From Adlercreutzia shanghongiae (GTDB lineage Bacteria; Actinomycetota; Coriobacteriia; Coriobacteriales; Eggerthellaceae), in the NCBI RefSeq assembly GCF_035830635.1, contig NZ_JAYMFI010000015.1, forward strand, positions 1-64,000: 64,000 bases of DNA, written 5' to 3'. Positions 25,298 to 34,070 of the stretch are shown here, piece by piece (position 1 is the first letter of the stretch; every line of letters begins with the position of its first letter). Both the position numbers and the translations under genes were made by a program. The notes beneath the pieces were generated by a model that worked only from the letters and a program-made list of their open reading frames with translations, did not search any database and was not told where the DNA came from.

Positions 25298-26287
25298 ATG
25301 CGCGACATCATCAAAAAAGTACCCATCCCCACAGCGGGCGTGGCCTTGGGCCTGGCCGCTTTAGGCAACCTGCTGCAGCCCTACGCTGAAATCGCCCATA
25401 TCGCCTGCGGGACGCTGTCCCTCTTTCTGGTATCCATGCTCGTGGCCAAGCTGATTATGTTTCCCTCCATGCTGCGCGCCGACATGAAGAACTCCATTTT
25501 CGCGAGCGTATCCGCCACCTTCTTCATGACCCTGATGCAGCTGGCCGGATACCTGGCGCCTGTGGCCATCGTGCCGGCCTTCGGGCTGTGGTGCTCGGCG
25601 GTGGCGGGCCACTTCATGCTGATGGCCTGGTTCACGATGTACTACATCCGCCGCTTCAAGCTCACCGAGGTGTTTCCCACCTACTTCATCTGCTACGTGG
25701 GCATCATCGTGGCCGCGGTGACGTCGCCGGCCTTCGGCGCCGAGGCCTTCGGCCAGGGCATCTTCTGGTTCGGCTTCGCCTGCTATCTGGTGCTGCTCGC
25801 CGTGGTGACGACGCGCTACATCAAGCACGAGATTCCCGAGGGGGCCCGTCCGCTGTTCTGCATCTACGCGGCGCCCATGGGGCTGTCGCTGGTGGGCTAC
25901 CTGGCGGTTATGCCCGACCCGAACCCGGTGTTCGTGGCCGTGCTCATGGCCTTGGGCCAGCTGATGCTCGTCGGCGTCGTCACCCGCGTGCCGAAGTTCC
26001 TCGCCCTGCAGTTCTACCCGAGCTATGCGGCCATGACCTTCCCCTTCGTCATCTCCGCCATGGCGCTCGGCAAGGGCGTGCAGGCGCTCTACGCGGCCGG
26101 CTTCTCCATTCCGGCGCTGCCGGCAATCCAGGCGCTCATCGCCGTGGAGACGCTGTTCGCCGCCGTCATGGTCTCCTACGTCTTCGTGCACTTCATGAAG
26201 TTCTTCTTCGGCACGCCGAAGGCCGCAAAGGCCCCGAAGGAGGCTCCCGAGGCTCCGGCAGTTCTGATTGCCGAGGTTGCCGAATAG
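25298..26287 (+). CDS. TDT-family (TehA/SLAC1-like) anion transporter
   Basis: The 329-residue membrane protein has ten hydrophobic helices of the tellurite-resistance/dicarboxylate transporter type. The start is ATG 25298 behind GAGGAAAGG. The tail is Ala/Lys/Glu-rich. TDT proteins move dicarboxylates, sulphite, nitrate or chloride; the substrate here is not evident. Its divergent LysR neighbour is the likely regulator. Confidence 0.85.
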   Translation: MRDIIKKVPIPTAGVALGLAALGNLLQPYAEIAHIACGTLSLFLVSMLVAKLIMFPSMLRADMKNSIFASVSATFFMTLMQLAGYLAPVAIVPAFGLWCSAVAGHFMLMAWFTMYYIRRFKLTEVFPTYFICYVGIIVAAVTSPAFGAEAFGQGIFWFGFACYLVLLAVVTTRYIKHEIPEGARPLFCIYAAPMGLSLVGYLAVMPDPNPVFVAVLMALGQLMLVGVVTRVPKFLALQFYPSYAAMTFPFVISAMALGKGVQALYAAGFSIPALPAIQALIAVETLFAAVMVSYVFVHFMKFFFGTPKAAKAPKEAPEAPAVLIAEVAE

Positions 26288-26358
26288 TCGTTACCTACCG
26301 AACGCCCCAGCAGGCTCGCTCCTCCGTTTGGCTTGCCGGCGGCTCTTTCTCTCTCCTT

Positions 26359-26385
26359 AGCGCTCCGGTCCTCCTCCGGGGCGCT
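26359..26385 (+). terminator. hairpin behind the TDT transporter
   Basis: AGCGCTCCGG (26359-26368) pairs with CCGGGGCGCT (26376-26385) with one G-U pair. No U-run follows. Confidence 0.5.
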
Positions 26386-26431
26386 CCCTGTTTCAGAGGG
26401 CTTTCGCGGTCCTTGCGGCCTTAGCGCGGTC

Positions 26432-27016
26432 CTATCCCTCCATGGCGCTGGCGATCAAGGTGCGCAGCTCGTCGATGCCGTCGCCCTTTTCGGAGGAGGT
26501 CGCCACGATAGGCGTGCCCTTCGGCAGGTCGAGGGCCTTCTTGATGGCGGCGCGCTGCTTTTGCTGCTGCTGCTTGGAGAGCTTGTCGGCCTTGGTGAGC
26601 GCGATGGCGAAGGGCAGCTCGGCGTCCTGCAGGAAGCGTACCATGTTGCGGTCGAGCGCCGAGGGGTCGTGGCGGATGTCGATGAGCGACACCACCAGCG
26701 CGAAGTCGCGATCCTGGTTGTAGTAGCCCTCGATGAGCTCCGACCAGCGGCCCTTCTCTGATTTCGACACTTTCGCGAAGCCGTAGCCGGGCAGGTCTAC
26801 CAAGTCGCGGCCGTCCACGTCGTAGAAGTTGATGGTGGCCGTCTTGCCCGGTGTGGCCGACACCTTGGCCAGGCCTTTGCGGTACATGAGCTTGTTGAGC
26901 AGCGACGACTTGCCCACGTTCGAGCGCCCCGCGAAGGACACCTCGGGGCCCGTGGAGGCGGGCAGTTGGGCCGACGTGCCGTAAGCGGCCTTAAACGATG
27001 CGTTGTGGAAGTTCAT
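26432..27016 (-). CDS. engB: ribosome-biogenesis GTPase EngB
   Basis: The 194-residue TrmE/Era-like GTPase (EngB/YihA/YsxC) acts in large-subunit assembly. The start ATG 27016 follows AAAAGGAGC. G1 GRSNVGKSS, G2 PGKTATINFY with the conserved Thr, G3 DLPGYGFAKV, G4 TKADK and G5 TSSEKG are all present. The length is typical. It is divergent from the small zinc-ribbon gene. Confidence 0.95.
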   Translation of the reverse strand: MNFHNASFKAAYGTSAQLPASTGPEVSFAGRSNVGKSSLLNKLMYRKGLAKVSATPGKTATINFYDVDGRDLVDLPGYGFAKVSKSEKGRWSELIEGYYNQDRDFALVVSLIDIRHDPSALDRNMVRFLQDAELPFAIALTKADKLSKQQQQKQRAAIKKALDLPKGTPIVATSSEKGDGIDELRTLIASAMEG

Positions 27017-27085
27017 AGGTGCTCCTTTTCCGTTCTGCTGGTATGGTACCCGAAAGAGGCGGCTGGCGTGGAACGGGAGCGCGAA

Positions 27086-27385
27086 ATGACCGAAAAGGGG
27101 AGAAGCGACAAGCTGGAAGTGGCGCGCATCACGGGCGTGCAGGGCATCCGCGCCGCCATGGGCGTGCTGGCGCGCGAGGCCGGGGGCGACCAGGAAGCGA
27201 CCGGTCGACCGGAGGCCGGCGCGGCGGCTGCCGGGGGCGCGGGGATGGGGGTCGGCGCCCCACTGCCCACCACCGAGGTGGATGCTCCGCACCCAGTGAA
27301 GACCTGCGCCGTCTGCGCCGCCGACAACGACGGTGCCCGCGAGGTGTGCTGGAACTGCGGCGCCTCGCTCCGTCGTGTGCGGTAG
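27086..27385 (+). CDS. small protein with C-terminal zinc ribbon
   Basis: The 99-residue protein has a charged N-terminus and a glycine/alanine-rich linker. It ends in a four-cysteine zinc ribbon (CAVCAADNDGAREVCWNCG). The start is uncertain: ATG 27086 has GGGAG upstream, while GTG 27068 is also possible. It is divergent from engB. The function is unknown; similar ribbons bind nucleic acid or proteins. Confidence 0.6.
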   Translation: MTEKGRSDKLEVARITGVQGIRAAMGVLAREAGGDQEATGRPEAGAAAAGGAGMGVGAPLPTTEVDAPHPVKTCAVCAADNDGAREVCWNCGASLRRVR

Positions 27386-27402
27386 GGGCGCGAAGGGGGC
27401 TG

Positions 27403-28743
27403 CTAGTCGATGAGGCCGTGCTCGAAGCGGTAGGCGGCCTTCTGGTTGTAGTCTTCCAGCATATCGCGCGGCGGAACGAGCCGGTCTTCCTCGCGGCGCG
27501 GCGTGAGCGCGCGGGCCTTGGCAGGGCAGATGAGGGCGCACTGGCCGCAGCGGTGGCAGAGGTGGTCGTTGGCGAGCACGGGAAGTCCCTCGCCGTCTCG
27601 TCTGATGGCCTTTGTCGGGCAGCGCGCGGCGCAGAGGCCGCAGCGCCGGCATTGCGCGCGATGGAAGACGAGCTCGTAGCTCGATCGGTGTGCGAAGGCG
27701 GGAAGGTCGGCGAGCGCGTCCCACCCGCCGAGGTCTTGGGCTCCCGCTTCCCATTGGGCCAGTATGCCGCAGACCTTCGGATTGCAGAAGCAGAGCCACG
27801 CGTGGTTTTGCCCGTATAGTCCGTGGATAATAGCTCCGTCGTCACGGGCTCTCTTGAAGATTGCCAGCGCCTCATCGGCGTCGATGCGTCGCGCCAGGCC
27901 CAGCGACACCAGGTACTCGGCGTCGTCGCCCAAGGCCAGGCAGGTCTCGATGCGATCGCCGTTTCGATCTTGGAACTCGGTCAAGTCGCCCCGGGCGAAG
28001 TCGGCGAAGGTGGGGAAGGACTCGCCGAGCCTCTGGCATTCGTAGACCAGCTGCTCATAGCGGCAGGAGCAGGGCTGCACGGCGATATAGGGGCTTTTCC
28101 TCAGAAGCGCCTCTGCGTCGTCGAAGGCGAGCAGGTCGCTTCCCTCGGCCATGATCTCCCGCCCGAGGGGGATGACGCTGTAGGCCGGCGTGCCTCCTCG
28201 GGCATGGTCGGCGGCGAGGCCCTCGCCCAGGCACGGCCAGTCGCAGTCCCGGGGATTCTCGAAGTATGTATCGTTGTAAGCGTAGGTGTTCACGCCCTCG
28301 GCGAAGCCGGGAACGCTGTAGGTGAGGCCTCGAGCGCGGCGATGGAAGGGGAGGAATCCTGCCGCGCTGAATCGCTCGCAAAGGGCCGCGCATTCCTCGC
28401 GGCTGCGATCTGCGCCTTCGGCCTGGGATTTCTCGAAGAACTCCTCGACAGTGAACTCCACGCCCCAGGGCAGTTGCAGATAGGCCTCGGCCTCTTGCTC
28501 GGTGAAGAGCCTTTGCAGGGGCCTGAACATCTCGTCGTTCAGACCCCTGCCGGCGCCGTAGCCCATGGTGTGGATGAGCGCCCGCATCTTCACGTAGCAG
28601 GAGGGGACGACGGTGCCGTCCCCGTTGACCCAAGGTGCTTGCGCGTCGATATACGCCCGACGCCGGCGGTTGAGCTCGGAAAGGGGCATGGTGGAGGCGC
28701 CCAGACGGGCGATGGCCTCCGGCGTGCTCTCCCATGCTCCCAT
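27403..28743 (-). CDS. 4Fe-4S ferredoxin-domain protein, cytoplasmic paralogue
   Basis: The 446-residue protein is closely related over its whole length to the upstream gene product but lacks its Tat signal. The C-terminus holds two 4Fe-4S cluster motifs (CRRCGLCAARCP and CHRCGQCALICP). Further conserved cysteines occur in VQPCSCRYE and LCFCNPKVCG, which could bind another cofactor. The likely role is electron transfer or reduction of an unknown substrate. It starts 4 bp after the upstream stop codon, with no good Shine-Dalgarno, so coupled translation is likely. Confidence 0.7.
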   Translation of the reverse strand: MGAWESTPEAIARLGASTMPLSELNRRRRAYIDAQAPWVNGDGTVVPSCYVKMRALIHTMGYGAGRGLNDEMFRPLQRLFTEQEAEAYLQLPWGVEFTVEEFFEKSQAEGADRSREECAALCERFSAAGFLPFHRRARGLTYSVPGFAEGVNTYAYNDTYFENPRDCDWPCLGEGLAADHARGGTPAYSVIPLGREIMAEGSDLLAFDDAEALLRKSPYIAVQPCSCRYEQLVYECQRLGESFPTFADFARGDLTEFQDRNGDRIETCLALGDDAEYLVSLGLARRIDADEALAIFKRARDDGAIIHGLYGQNHAWLCFCNPKVCGILAQWEAGAQDLGGWDALADLPAFAHRSSYELVFHRAQCRRCGLCAARCPTKAIRRDGEGLPVLANDHLCHRCGQCALICPAKARALTPRREEDRLVPPRDMLEDYNQKAAYRFEHGLID

Positions 28744-28747
28744 CGGC

Positions 28748-30307
28748 TTAGAAGTGGGCGAGGCTCTCGCGGGCGTTGTCGCGCCCGATGAGGTTGTGCT
28801 CGAAGCGCCAGGCGGCCTTCAGGTTGTAATCGTCCTCCAGCTGGTGCGGGAGCTCCGGAATCTCATCATCGGGACGCTTGACCAGCTTGCGGGCCTTTTG
28901 CGGGCAGACGTAGGCGCACTGGCCGCAGCGCTGGCAGAGATAGTCGGTCACTTGCGGGGATCCGCCCATGCCGTCCATGGTGATGGCTCCCATGGGGCAG
29001 CGGCCGGCGCAGGTTCCGCAGGTAATGCACTCGGTGAGGTCGACTTCCAGCTCATAGTGGGAGCGATGGTTGAAGGCGACGGACTGCTCCTGCAGCTCCT
29101 CCCAGCCGCCGAGGGTCGCAGCTCCCGCTTCCCACTGCGCGGTGATGCCGCAGACCTTCGGGTTGCACATGCAGGCCCAGGCGTGCTCCTTGCCGTAGAG
29201 GCAGTGCAGGATGAAGCCCGCATCGCGCGCCCGCTGCACAATCTCCAGCGCCTCTTCCTGGGTAATGCGGCGTCCGAGGCCCAGCGACACCAGGTACTCG
29301 GCATCGTCGCCCAGGGCAAGGCAGGTCTCGATGCAGTCGCCGTTGTTGTCGCGGTAGTCGGTGAACTCGCCTGTGGCAAAATCCTTGAAGGTGGGGAAGG
29401 GCTCGCCCTTCTCGTGGCATTCGAACACGTAGGTCTCGTAGCGGCAGGAGCAGGGCTGCACGGCGATGTACTCGTGATCGCGGATAACCTGGTCGAAGTC
29501 GTCGTAGGCCAGAAGCTCGCTCTCCTCCGAGACCACGTCCTTGTTCAGGGGCACCGACATGAACACCGGCGTGCCGGACAGCGCATGGTCCTCGGCCAGG
29601 CCCATGCTGCCGAGCAGGGGCCACACGAAGTTCTCCGGATCGGCATAGTACTCGTCGCAGTAGGTGTAGGTGTTCACGCCCTCGGCGAAGCCGGGGATGT
29701 TGTAGGTGCGGCCCTCGTTGCGCGTGCGGAAGGGCAGGTAGGTCTTCTCGCTGAAGAACTCGCAGAGCTCCTTGCACTCTTCGTAGGTGCGCTCGATGCC
29801 CTCCTTGCGGCACTTGTGGTAGTACTCGTTCACGGTGAACTCGACGCCCCAGGGCATATCCAGGTAGGCTTCCACCTGCTCCTCGGTGAAGGTGTCCATC
29901 ATGCGCTCGAACATGGCGTCGTTCAGGCCCTCGCCGCAGCCGAAGCCGTGGGTGTGAATGAGCGCGCGCATCTTCACGTAGGCGGCGGGCACCACGGTGC
30001 CGTCCTCCTTCACCCACTCGGTCTGCGCGTCGACGTACTCCTTACGGCGGCGGTTCAGCTCCTCGAGCGGCATGGTGGAGCCGCCCAGGGCCGCGATCTC
30101 CGGCGGGGTGCCGCGCCACACGGTGCCGTCGCTCAGCACCACCTCGCCCTCCTGGGCCGCGTAGGCCGTACCTGTGTCGGGAAGCTCCGGCGCGTTGAGC
30201 ACCTTGGGAGCGCAGCCGGTCATCGTGCCCATGGCGCCGGCAGCGCCGAGGGCGCCCATGGCACCGATTGCGCTTAGAAAGTTTCTACGAGAAATGTTCC
30301 CCATCAT
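28748..30307 (-). CDS. 4Fe-4S ferredoxin-domain protein, Tat-exported lipoprotein
   Basis: The 519-residue protein starts at ATG 30307 behind CGGAGGA. It opens with a twin-arginine signal (SRRNFLS), a Gly/Ala-rich hydrophobic run and a lipobox-like TGC, so it should be anchored outside the membrane. The body has VQPCSCRYE and CMCNPKVCG cysteine motifs and two C-terminal 4Fe-4S motifs (CITCGTCAGRCP, CQRCGQCAYVCP). The export of a cluster protein and the large redox repertoire typical of Eggerthellaceae suggest a role in anaerobic respiration; the substrate is unknown. It is the first gene of a two-gene operon with its paralogue. Confidence 0.75.
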   Translation of the reverse strand: MMGNISRRNFLSAIGAMGALGAAGAMGTMTGCAPKVLNAPELPDTGTAYAAQEGEVVLSDGTVWRGTPPEIAALGGSTMPLEELNRRRKEYVDAQTEWVKEDGTVVPAAYVKMRALIHTHGFGCGEGLNDAMFERMMDTFTEEQVEAYLDMPWGVEFTVNEYYHKCRKEGIERTYEECKELCEFFSEKTYLPFRTRNEGRTYNIPGFAEGVNTYTYCDEYYADPENFVWPLLGSMGLAEDHALSGTPVFMSVPLNKDVVSEESELLAYDDFDQVIRDHEYIAVQPCSCRYETYVFECHEKGEPFPTFKDFATGEFTDYRDNNGDCIETCLALGDDAEYLVSLGLGRRITQEEALEIVQRARDAGFILHCLYGKEHAWACMCNPKVCGITAQWEAGAATLGGWEELQEQSVAFNHRSHYELEVDLTECITCGTCAGRCPMGAITMDGMGGSPQVTDYLCQRCGQCAYVCPQKARKLVKRPDDEIPELPHQLEDDYNLKAAWRFEHNLIGRDNARESLAHF

Positions 30308-30501
30308 GGCAGATCCTCCGTCTCTTGCGTCTGTCCGACCGCGGGCCGCCTTCGGGTCGCCGTCGGACATCTCGGGCGTCTCCTCCTTGAAGACGCCCTC
30401 ATTCTAGACGCTGAGCAACAGGGTTAGGTTATCGTCTCGTTGAGGTTTTACGCAGCGCCGCTTCGCGAAACGCAAACGGAAGATTCGCAAAAGCGAAAAG
30501 C

Positions 30502-31434
30502 CTATTGAACAGCGGAAACAGGGTAGTTAAGATCTCTAACGAGATTGAGGTACTCGCATTGGAGGAGGCTGAGCGAGGCAGGCCGGTATAGCAAGTAGGC
30601 GTCGGCGATAAGCTCGCTCTCGAACCGGGCACAGGGATGGTCAGGAAGGTCGAAGTCGCCGGGGGCGCCCTCCATGGGCTCGAGCCAGAAGACGTACTCG
30701 TCGTCGAGGTGCTTGAGGAAGGCCTCGGAATTGCGCAAGATGCGCTTGTAGAGCACCTGGAGGGAAACGTTGCTTTCCTCGAGTCGCTCGGTGACGCCTT
30801 CCATGATGATGGACGAGACGGGATTCAGCGCGGCGATGACCGTCGCGCGGTCGAGTTCCGCTGCTCCCAGCGTGGTTTTGCCCGCCGTGGGGTGCTCGGG
30901 CGTGCAGGCGAAAACGCAGTGGTAGGAGCCGATGCGGGCCCAGGCGACATCGTTTGGCACGGTACCTTCGATAGGGCGGCTGGCGCCCCGCACGAGGAAG
31001 ATGACCGAGGCGTCGCTCAGCCCATCGGCCAGAATTTCCAGGGGGTCTTCGAAATCGTATTCGTTGGAGCTGAGGATAACTTTAGTGCCCGGGTGCTTTG
31101 CGAGGAAGGCCTCCTTAGCTGCGGCGATGGGCGGCTCGAGGATATCGAACTCCGGGAAGCTCAGGCGCAGGGTGGTGTTGCCATCGACCGCGCAATCGCG
31201 CAAAAGCTCGTTGTACTCGAACATGATCTTCTGCGCGTGCTCGAGGGCGGTCTCGCCCTCGCGGGTCAGCGTGAATCCGTTCTCGCGGGAAAAAAGCTCG
31301 CAGCCTATTTCCCGCTCGATGGCGGCTAGGTGCTGGCTGAGCGTGGAAGGGGACATGTGCAGCGCCCGGGCGGCGCTCGTGAGCTTCGTGTAGCTTGCCA
31401 GCGTGACTAATTCCTTGAGATAGGACAGCCTCAT
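30502..31434 (-). CDS. LysR-family regulator
   Basis: The 310-residue protein starts at ATG 31434 (AAGCGGGGG upstream). The helix-turn-helix is at the N-terminus (TLASYTKLTSAARALHMSPS, TLSQHLAAIEREIG) and the ligand-binding domain follows. It lies upstream of, and on the same strand as, the two iron-sulphur genes (194 bp gap), so it may control them. Confidence 0.85.
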   Translation of the reverse strand: MRLSYLKELVTLASYTKLTSAARALHMSPSTLSQHLAAIEREIGCELFSRENGFTLTREGETALEHAQKIMFEYNELLRDCAVDGNTTLRLSFPEFDILEPPIAAAKEAFLAKHPGTKVILSSNEYDFEDPLEILADGLSDASVIFLVRGASRPIEGTVPNDVAWARIGSYHCVFACTPEHPTAGKTTLGAAELDRATVIAALNPVSSIIMEGVTERLEESNVSLQVLYKRILRNSEAFLKHLDDEYVFWLEPMEGAPGDFDLPDHPCARFESELIADAYLLYRPASLSLLQCEYLNLVRDLNYPVSAVQ

Positions 31435-31714
31435 AGATACCCCCGCTTCTCCATAGCGCATTGCTTCCGCCTCGCCTGGGATCGACTGATCGGACTTTAC
31501 CACGGACGGCCGATCCTCTGCGATGCAGGCGAGACAAGATATATCATTCGCAGTGTCAATAAGCAAGGAGTTTCGTGCATCGAGCGCTGCCGCTCGCACT
31601 GGCGTCTCCCGAACCCCGTTTGCGCCGGTGCCCCCTCAAGCCCTGCTTTTGCGAGCGGTATTCCGCGGGGTGGAAGTATGTTCTGGCGAGGGATCCTCGA
31701 GGGCGGTGTCTGCC

Positions 31715-32092
31715 CTAGGCTACTGCGCTGTCGGCGAAGCGGGCGACAACAATCTGGTCGAGGGTGAACTCCATGCCGGAATACAGGTGGTAGTTGCGGT
31801 GGGCGCCGCAGCCGGGGCAGGTCCAGGTGGAGGAATCGCGCACGTTCAGCGGGAACACGTGCCCGCACTCGTTGCAGCGCACCGTGTAGGGGACATGCCT
31901 GATGACGAGCTTCGCGTTTTCGGCCACGGTGCCGCGGGCCAGGAAGGTGAACAGCCCCTGCATATAGTCCTCGATGACGTCGCGGCCGTCGCCGATGGTC
32001 AGGTGGACGGCGGATACCTCGGCGACGCCGACGCTCGCGGCGTGCTCGAGCACGGTATCGACAATCGGGTGGACCAGTGCCATTTCGTGCAT
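31715..32092 (-). CDS. hypA: HypA-type nickel metallochaperone
   Basis: The 125-residue protein begins MHEMALV, giving the nickel-binding His2. It carries the zinc-binding CNEC and CPGC pairs. The start ATG 32092 follows AAAGGAGCG. HypA delivers nickel to [NiFe] hydrogenase (or urease) during maturation. No other hydrogenase or hyp gene is in this window, so it must act with genes elsewhere. Confidence 0.9.
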   Translation of the reverse strand: MHEMALVHPIVDTVLEHAASVGVAEVSAVHLTIGDGRDVIEDYMQGLFTFLARGTVAENAKLVIRHVPYTVRCNECGHVFPLNVRDSSTWTCPGCGAHRNYHLYSGMEFTLDQIVVARFADSAVA

Positions 32093-32277
32093 GATGCGCT
32101 CCTTTCGCAAAGGCGTCCAGACGCTTTATCCCCTGTCAGGCGAGTGCTTTATCCGAAGTATAGCCCTCGCAGTGCGCAGGTGGCCCATCGCCCTGTTCGC
32201 GATTGTCCCACCTCCCGTTCGCGAAATCGAAACGCGGTGTTTGGCTTACGCGGCAGCCTCGACGAATTCGGTCTAGC

Positions 32278-33657
32278 TCAGGAAGCAGAGGGAGGCCAAT
32301 CGCTGCGATCAAGAGGTCGCAAGAACCATTTCCAGGCAGGAATGCAATGAATGACCCTTTCGCCACGCTCGATGTTTTCCTCGAATCCCTCCTCAATTAC
32401 AAGAACGGATTCTTTTAGGCCGAATTCGCTCATAGCTTCCCAAAGGGCACGGTATTCTCGCCGGCGCGTCTTTTCGCCCTCAAGGTTCGTGGCAACCTGA
32501 ACGAGCTGAATGTCGCTGTCGAAAAGAGCATCCCCTGCAACGAAGTCGACTTCGTAGCCATGCTCTTTCGTTTTGAGATAGGATACGGCCGCATCGCGAG
32601 CGACGTCGAGGGATCGGAGCAGTTCAATGCATACGGCATCTTCGAGGGCCTGTCCTTCATCGATGGTTGATGCCGGCGCATTGGCGCGCGCGAGACCTGG
32701 GTCTATAGGATACGCCTTTGCCATGCCGCCGTCTTTGTCGGCAACCGTGCGCGATCGTTCCCGAACAGAGTAGATGAGAAAAGCCTCTCCGAAGTAGGAA
32801 AGCGCATCGCTTAAGAGGGCCCGTCCGATGGGAAAGCCGGCGGACTTAAGCTCGTTCTCGGTTTTTCTCAGCGACAGTAGCCGGCCGCACAAGCGCATGA
32901 TTTTGCGCGAGAAGGCCGTAATGCCGCGCGGGCTTCCGAGGTCGTGGCGCTCGAGCACATCGCGGGCCACTACGCGCTGGGCATACCCTTGAAGCATGGA
33001 AACAGCCTGTGGCTCGCTTTGGTTCTGGACGGCGGGAAAGCCCCCTCGCCGGAGGTAATCTCGGAATGCGCCTTGAAGCCGCACGCGATCAGTAGTGGAG
33101 AATGCAGGGGCATCAGTGTCGATATTCGAATAGTGGAACCGCACATACTCGCGGAAGCTGTAGGGATATTGGATGAATTCAAGGGTGCGTCCTCGCAGTT
33201 CGGTAGAAAACTCAGCCGATAGCATTTTCGATGAAGATCCCGTTACGAAGATTGTTGCCTTCGTGGTGTCAATGATGCGCCGAAGCCATTTTCCCCACCC
33301 CGTCATTTCCTGTAGCTCATCGAAGAAAAGATAGCACCCTTCCGTGGGAGCTTCGGGGTGCAGGTAGAAGAAGGCTTCAAGCACGTCATCGCCTGTTCGG
33401 GGGGTTACGGGATCGAGTCGGTCGTCCTCGAAGTTGAAATAGAGCATGCGAGAGGATTCCACCCCGCACTGCTCTAGTGAATCCATAGCCTGAAATAAGC
33501 GGTAGCTCTTTCCGCTCCTTCGCATGCCAGTAATGACGGTAGCCAGATTACCCGCCTTTGGTTCAAGGGGTTCGCCCAAATTCAGTTCTCGGGGGAAGAT
33601 GGGTCGGTAGGCATCGAGAGAAAAGCCCTGAATCTTTTCCAATATCGTTTCGTTCAT
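32278..33657 (-). CDS. AAA_14/DUF4143 ATPase
   Basis: The 459-residue protein starts at ATG 33657 (TTGGAG upstream); the longer frame has no family similarity. Walker A is TGMRRSGKSYRL, Walker B CYLFFDELQEM and sensor FVTGSSSKML. A winged-helix-like region and a C-terminal DUF4143 domain follow (HGYEVDFVAGDALFDSDIQL, VQVATNL). It is the same family as 19813-21066 but clearly divergent. Its promoter carries two tandem palindromes, pointing to autoregulation. Confidence 0.85.
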   Translation of the reverse strand: MNETILEKIQGFSLDAYRPIFPRELNLGEPLEPKAGNLATVITGMRRSGKSYRLFQAMDSLEQCGVESSRMLYFNFEDDRLDPVTPRTGDDVLEAFFYLHPEAPTEGCYLFFDELQEMTGWGKWLRRIIDTTKATIFVTGSSSKMLSAEFSTELRGRTLEFIQYPYSFREYVRFHYSNIDTDAPAFSTTDRVRLQGAFRDYLRRGGFPAVQNQSEPQAVSMLQGYAQRVVARDVLERHDLGSPRGITAFSRKIMRLCGRLLSLRKTENELKSAGFPIGRALLSDALSYFGEAFLIYSVRERSRTVADKDGGMAKAYPIDPGLARANAPASTIDEGQALEDAVCIELLRSLDVARDAAVSYLKTKEHGYEVDFVAGDALFDSDIQLVQVATNLEGEKTRRREYRALWEAMSEFGLKESVLVIEEGFEENIERGERVIHCIPAWKWFLRPLDRSDWPPSAS

Positions 33658-33670
33658 GACCAGTCTCCAA

Positions 33671-33725
33671 TATTGGCTTAGAAATAAAGCCAATAATAGC
33701 AAAATTGGCTAGAGATACAAGCCAC
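33671..33725 (-). promoter_or_regulatory. tandem operators of the DUF4143 ATPase gene
   Basis: TTGGCT-N9-AGCCAA (33673-33693) and TTGGCT-N9-AGCCAC (33705-33725) lie 32 bp apart centre to centre, about three helical turns. A minus-strand -10 (TATTAT) lies between or within them. The first repeat extends to TATTGGCTT/AAGCCAATA. Confidence 0.65.
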
Positions 33726-34070
33726 TATTTCTCCTAATGCGAAAACTGAGGAAGGGGAAGAAGATTTCTCGTTCGCCTGGCGCGTAGGGTCAATTCCCAA
33801 ATACACCGTTTTGACCTGGGGAGTTAGTTTTCCTGAAACCAGCTTTAGATATTGCAACCAACCTTTTGTTCCCTTCGGGTTCCCGAGATTCTTTAATGGG
33901 GTCTAGCGCGATTTGTCCGCTGGGTCCATTGTTGTTTTCCGCCCATCGTGCTTGGTGGCGCAGTTCCAACTCGTGGGGGTTTCTTGGGGCAGCGCATCGC
34001 TATAATGGGGAAATCAACTCGCGGCCGCGGGAATCGCGCGGTCGAAAGCCACGTTTTCCGAGGGAGCGCC
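33726..34070 (+). promoter_or_regulatory. leuS upstream region with -10 box
   Basis: The stretch holds no gene. TATAAT at 34001-34006 is a likely -10 for leuS; the -35 is weak. I looked for the conserved T-box sequence that often precedes leuS and did not find it. Confidence 0.5.

Noticed and set aside
33726..34070. T-box leader of leuS
   Set aside because: The conserved T-box antiterminator sequence is not present, and no terminator/antiterminator pair is visible.
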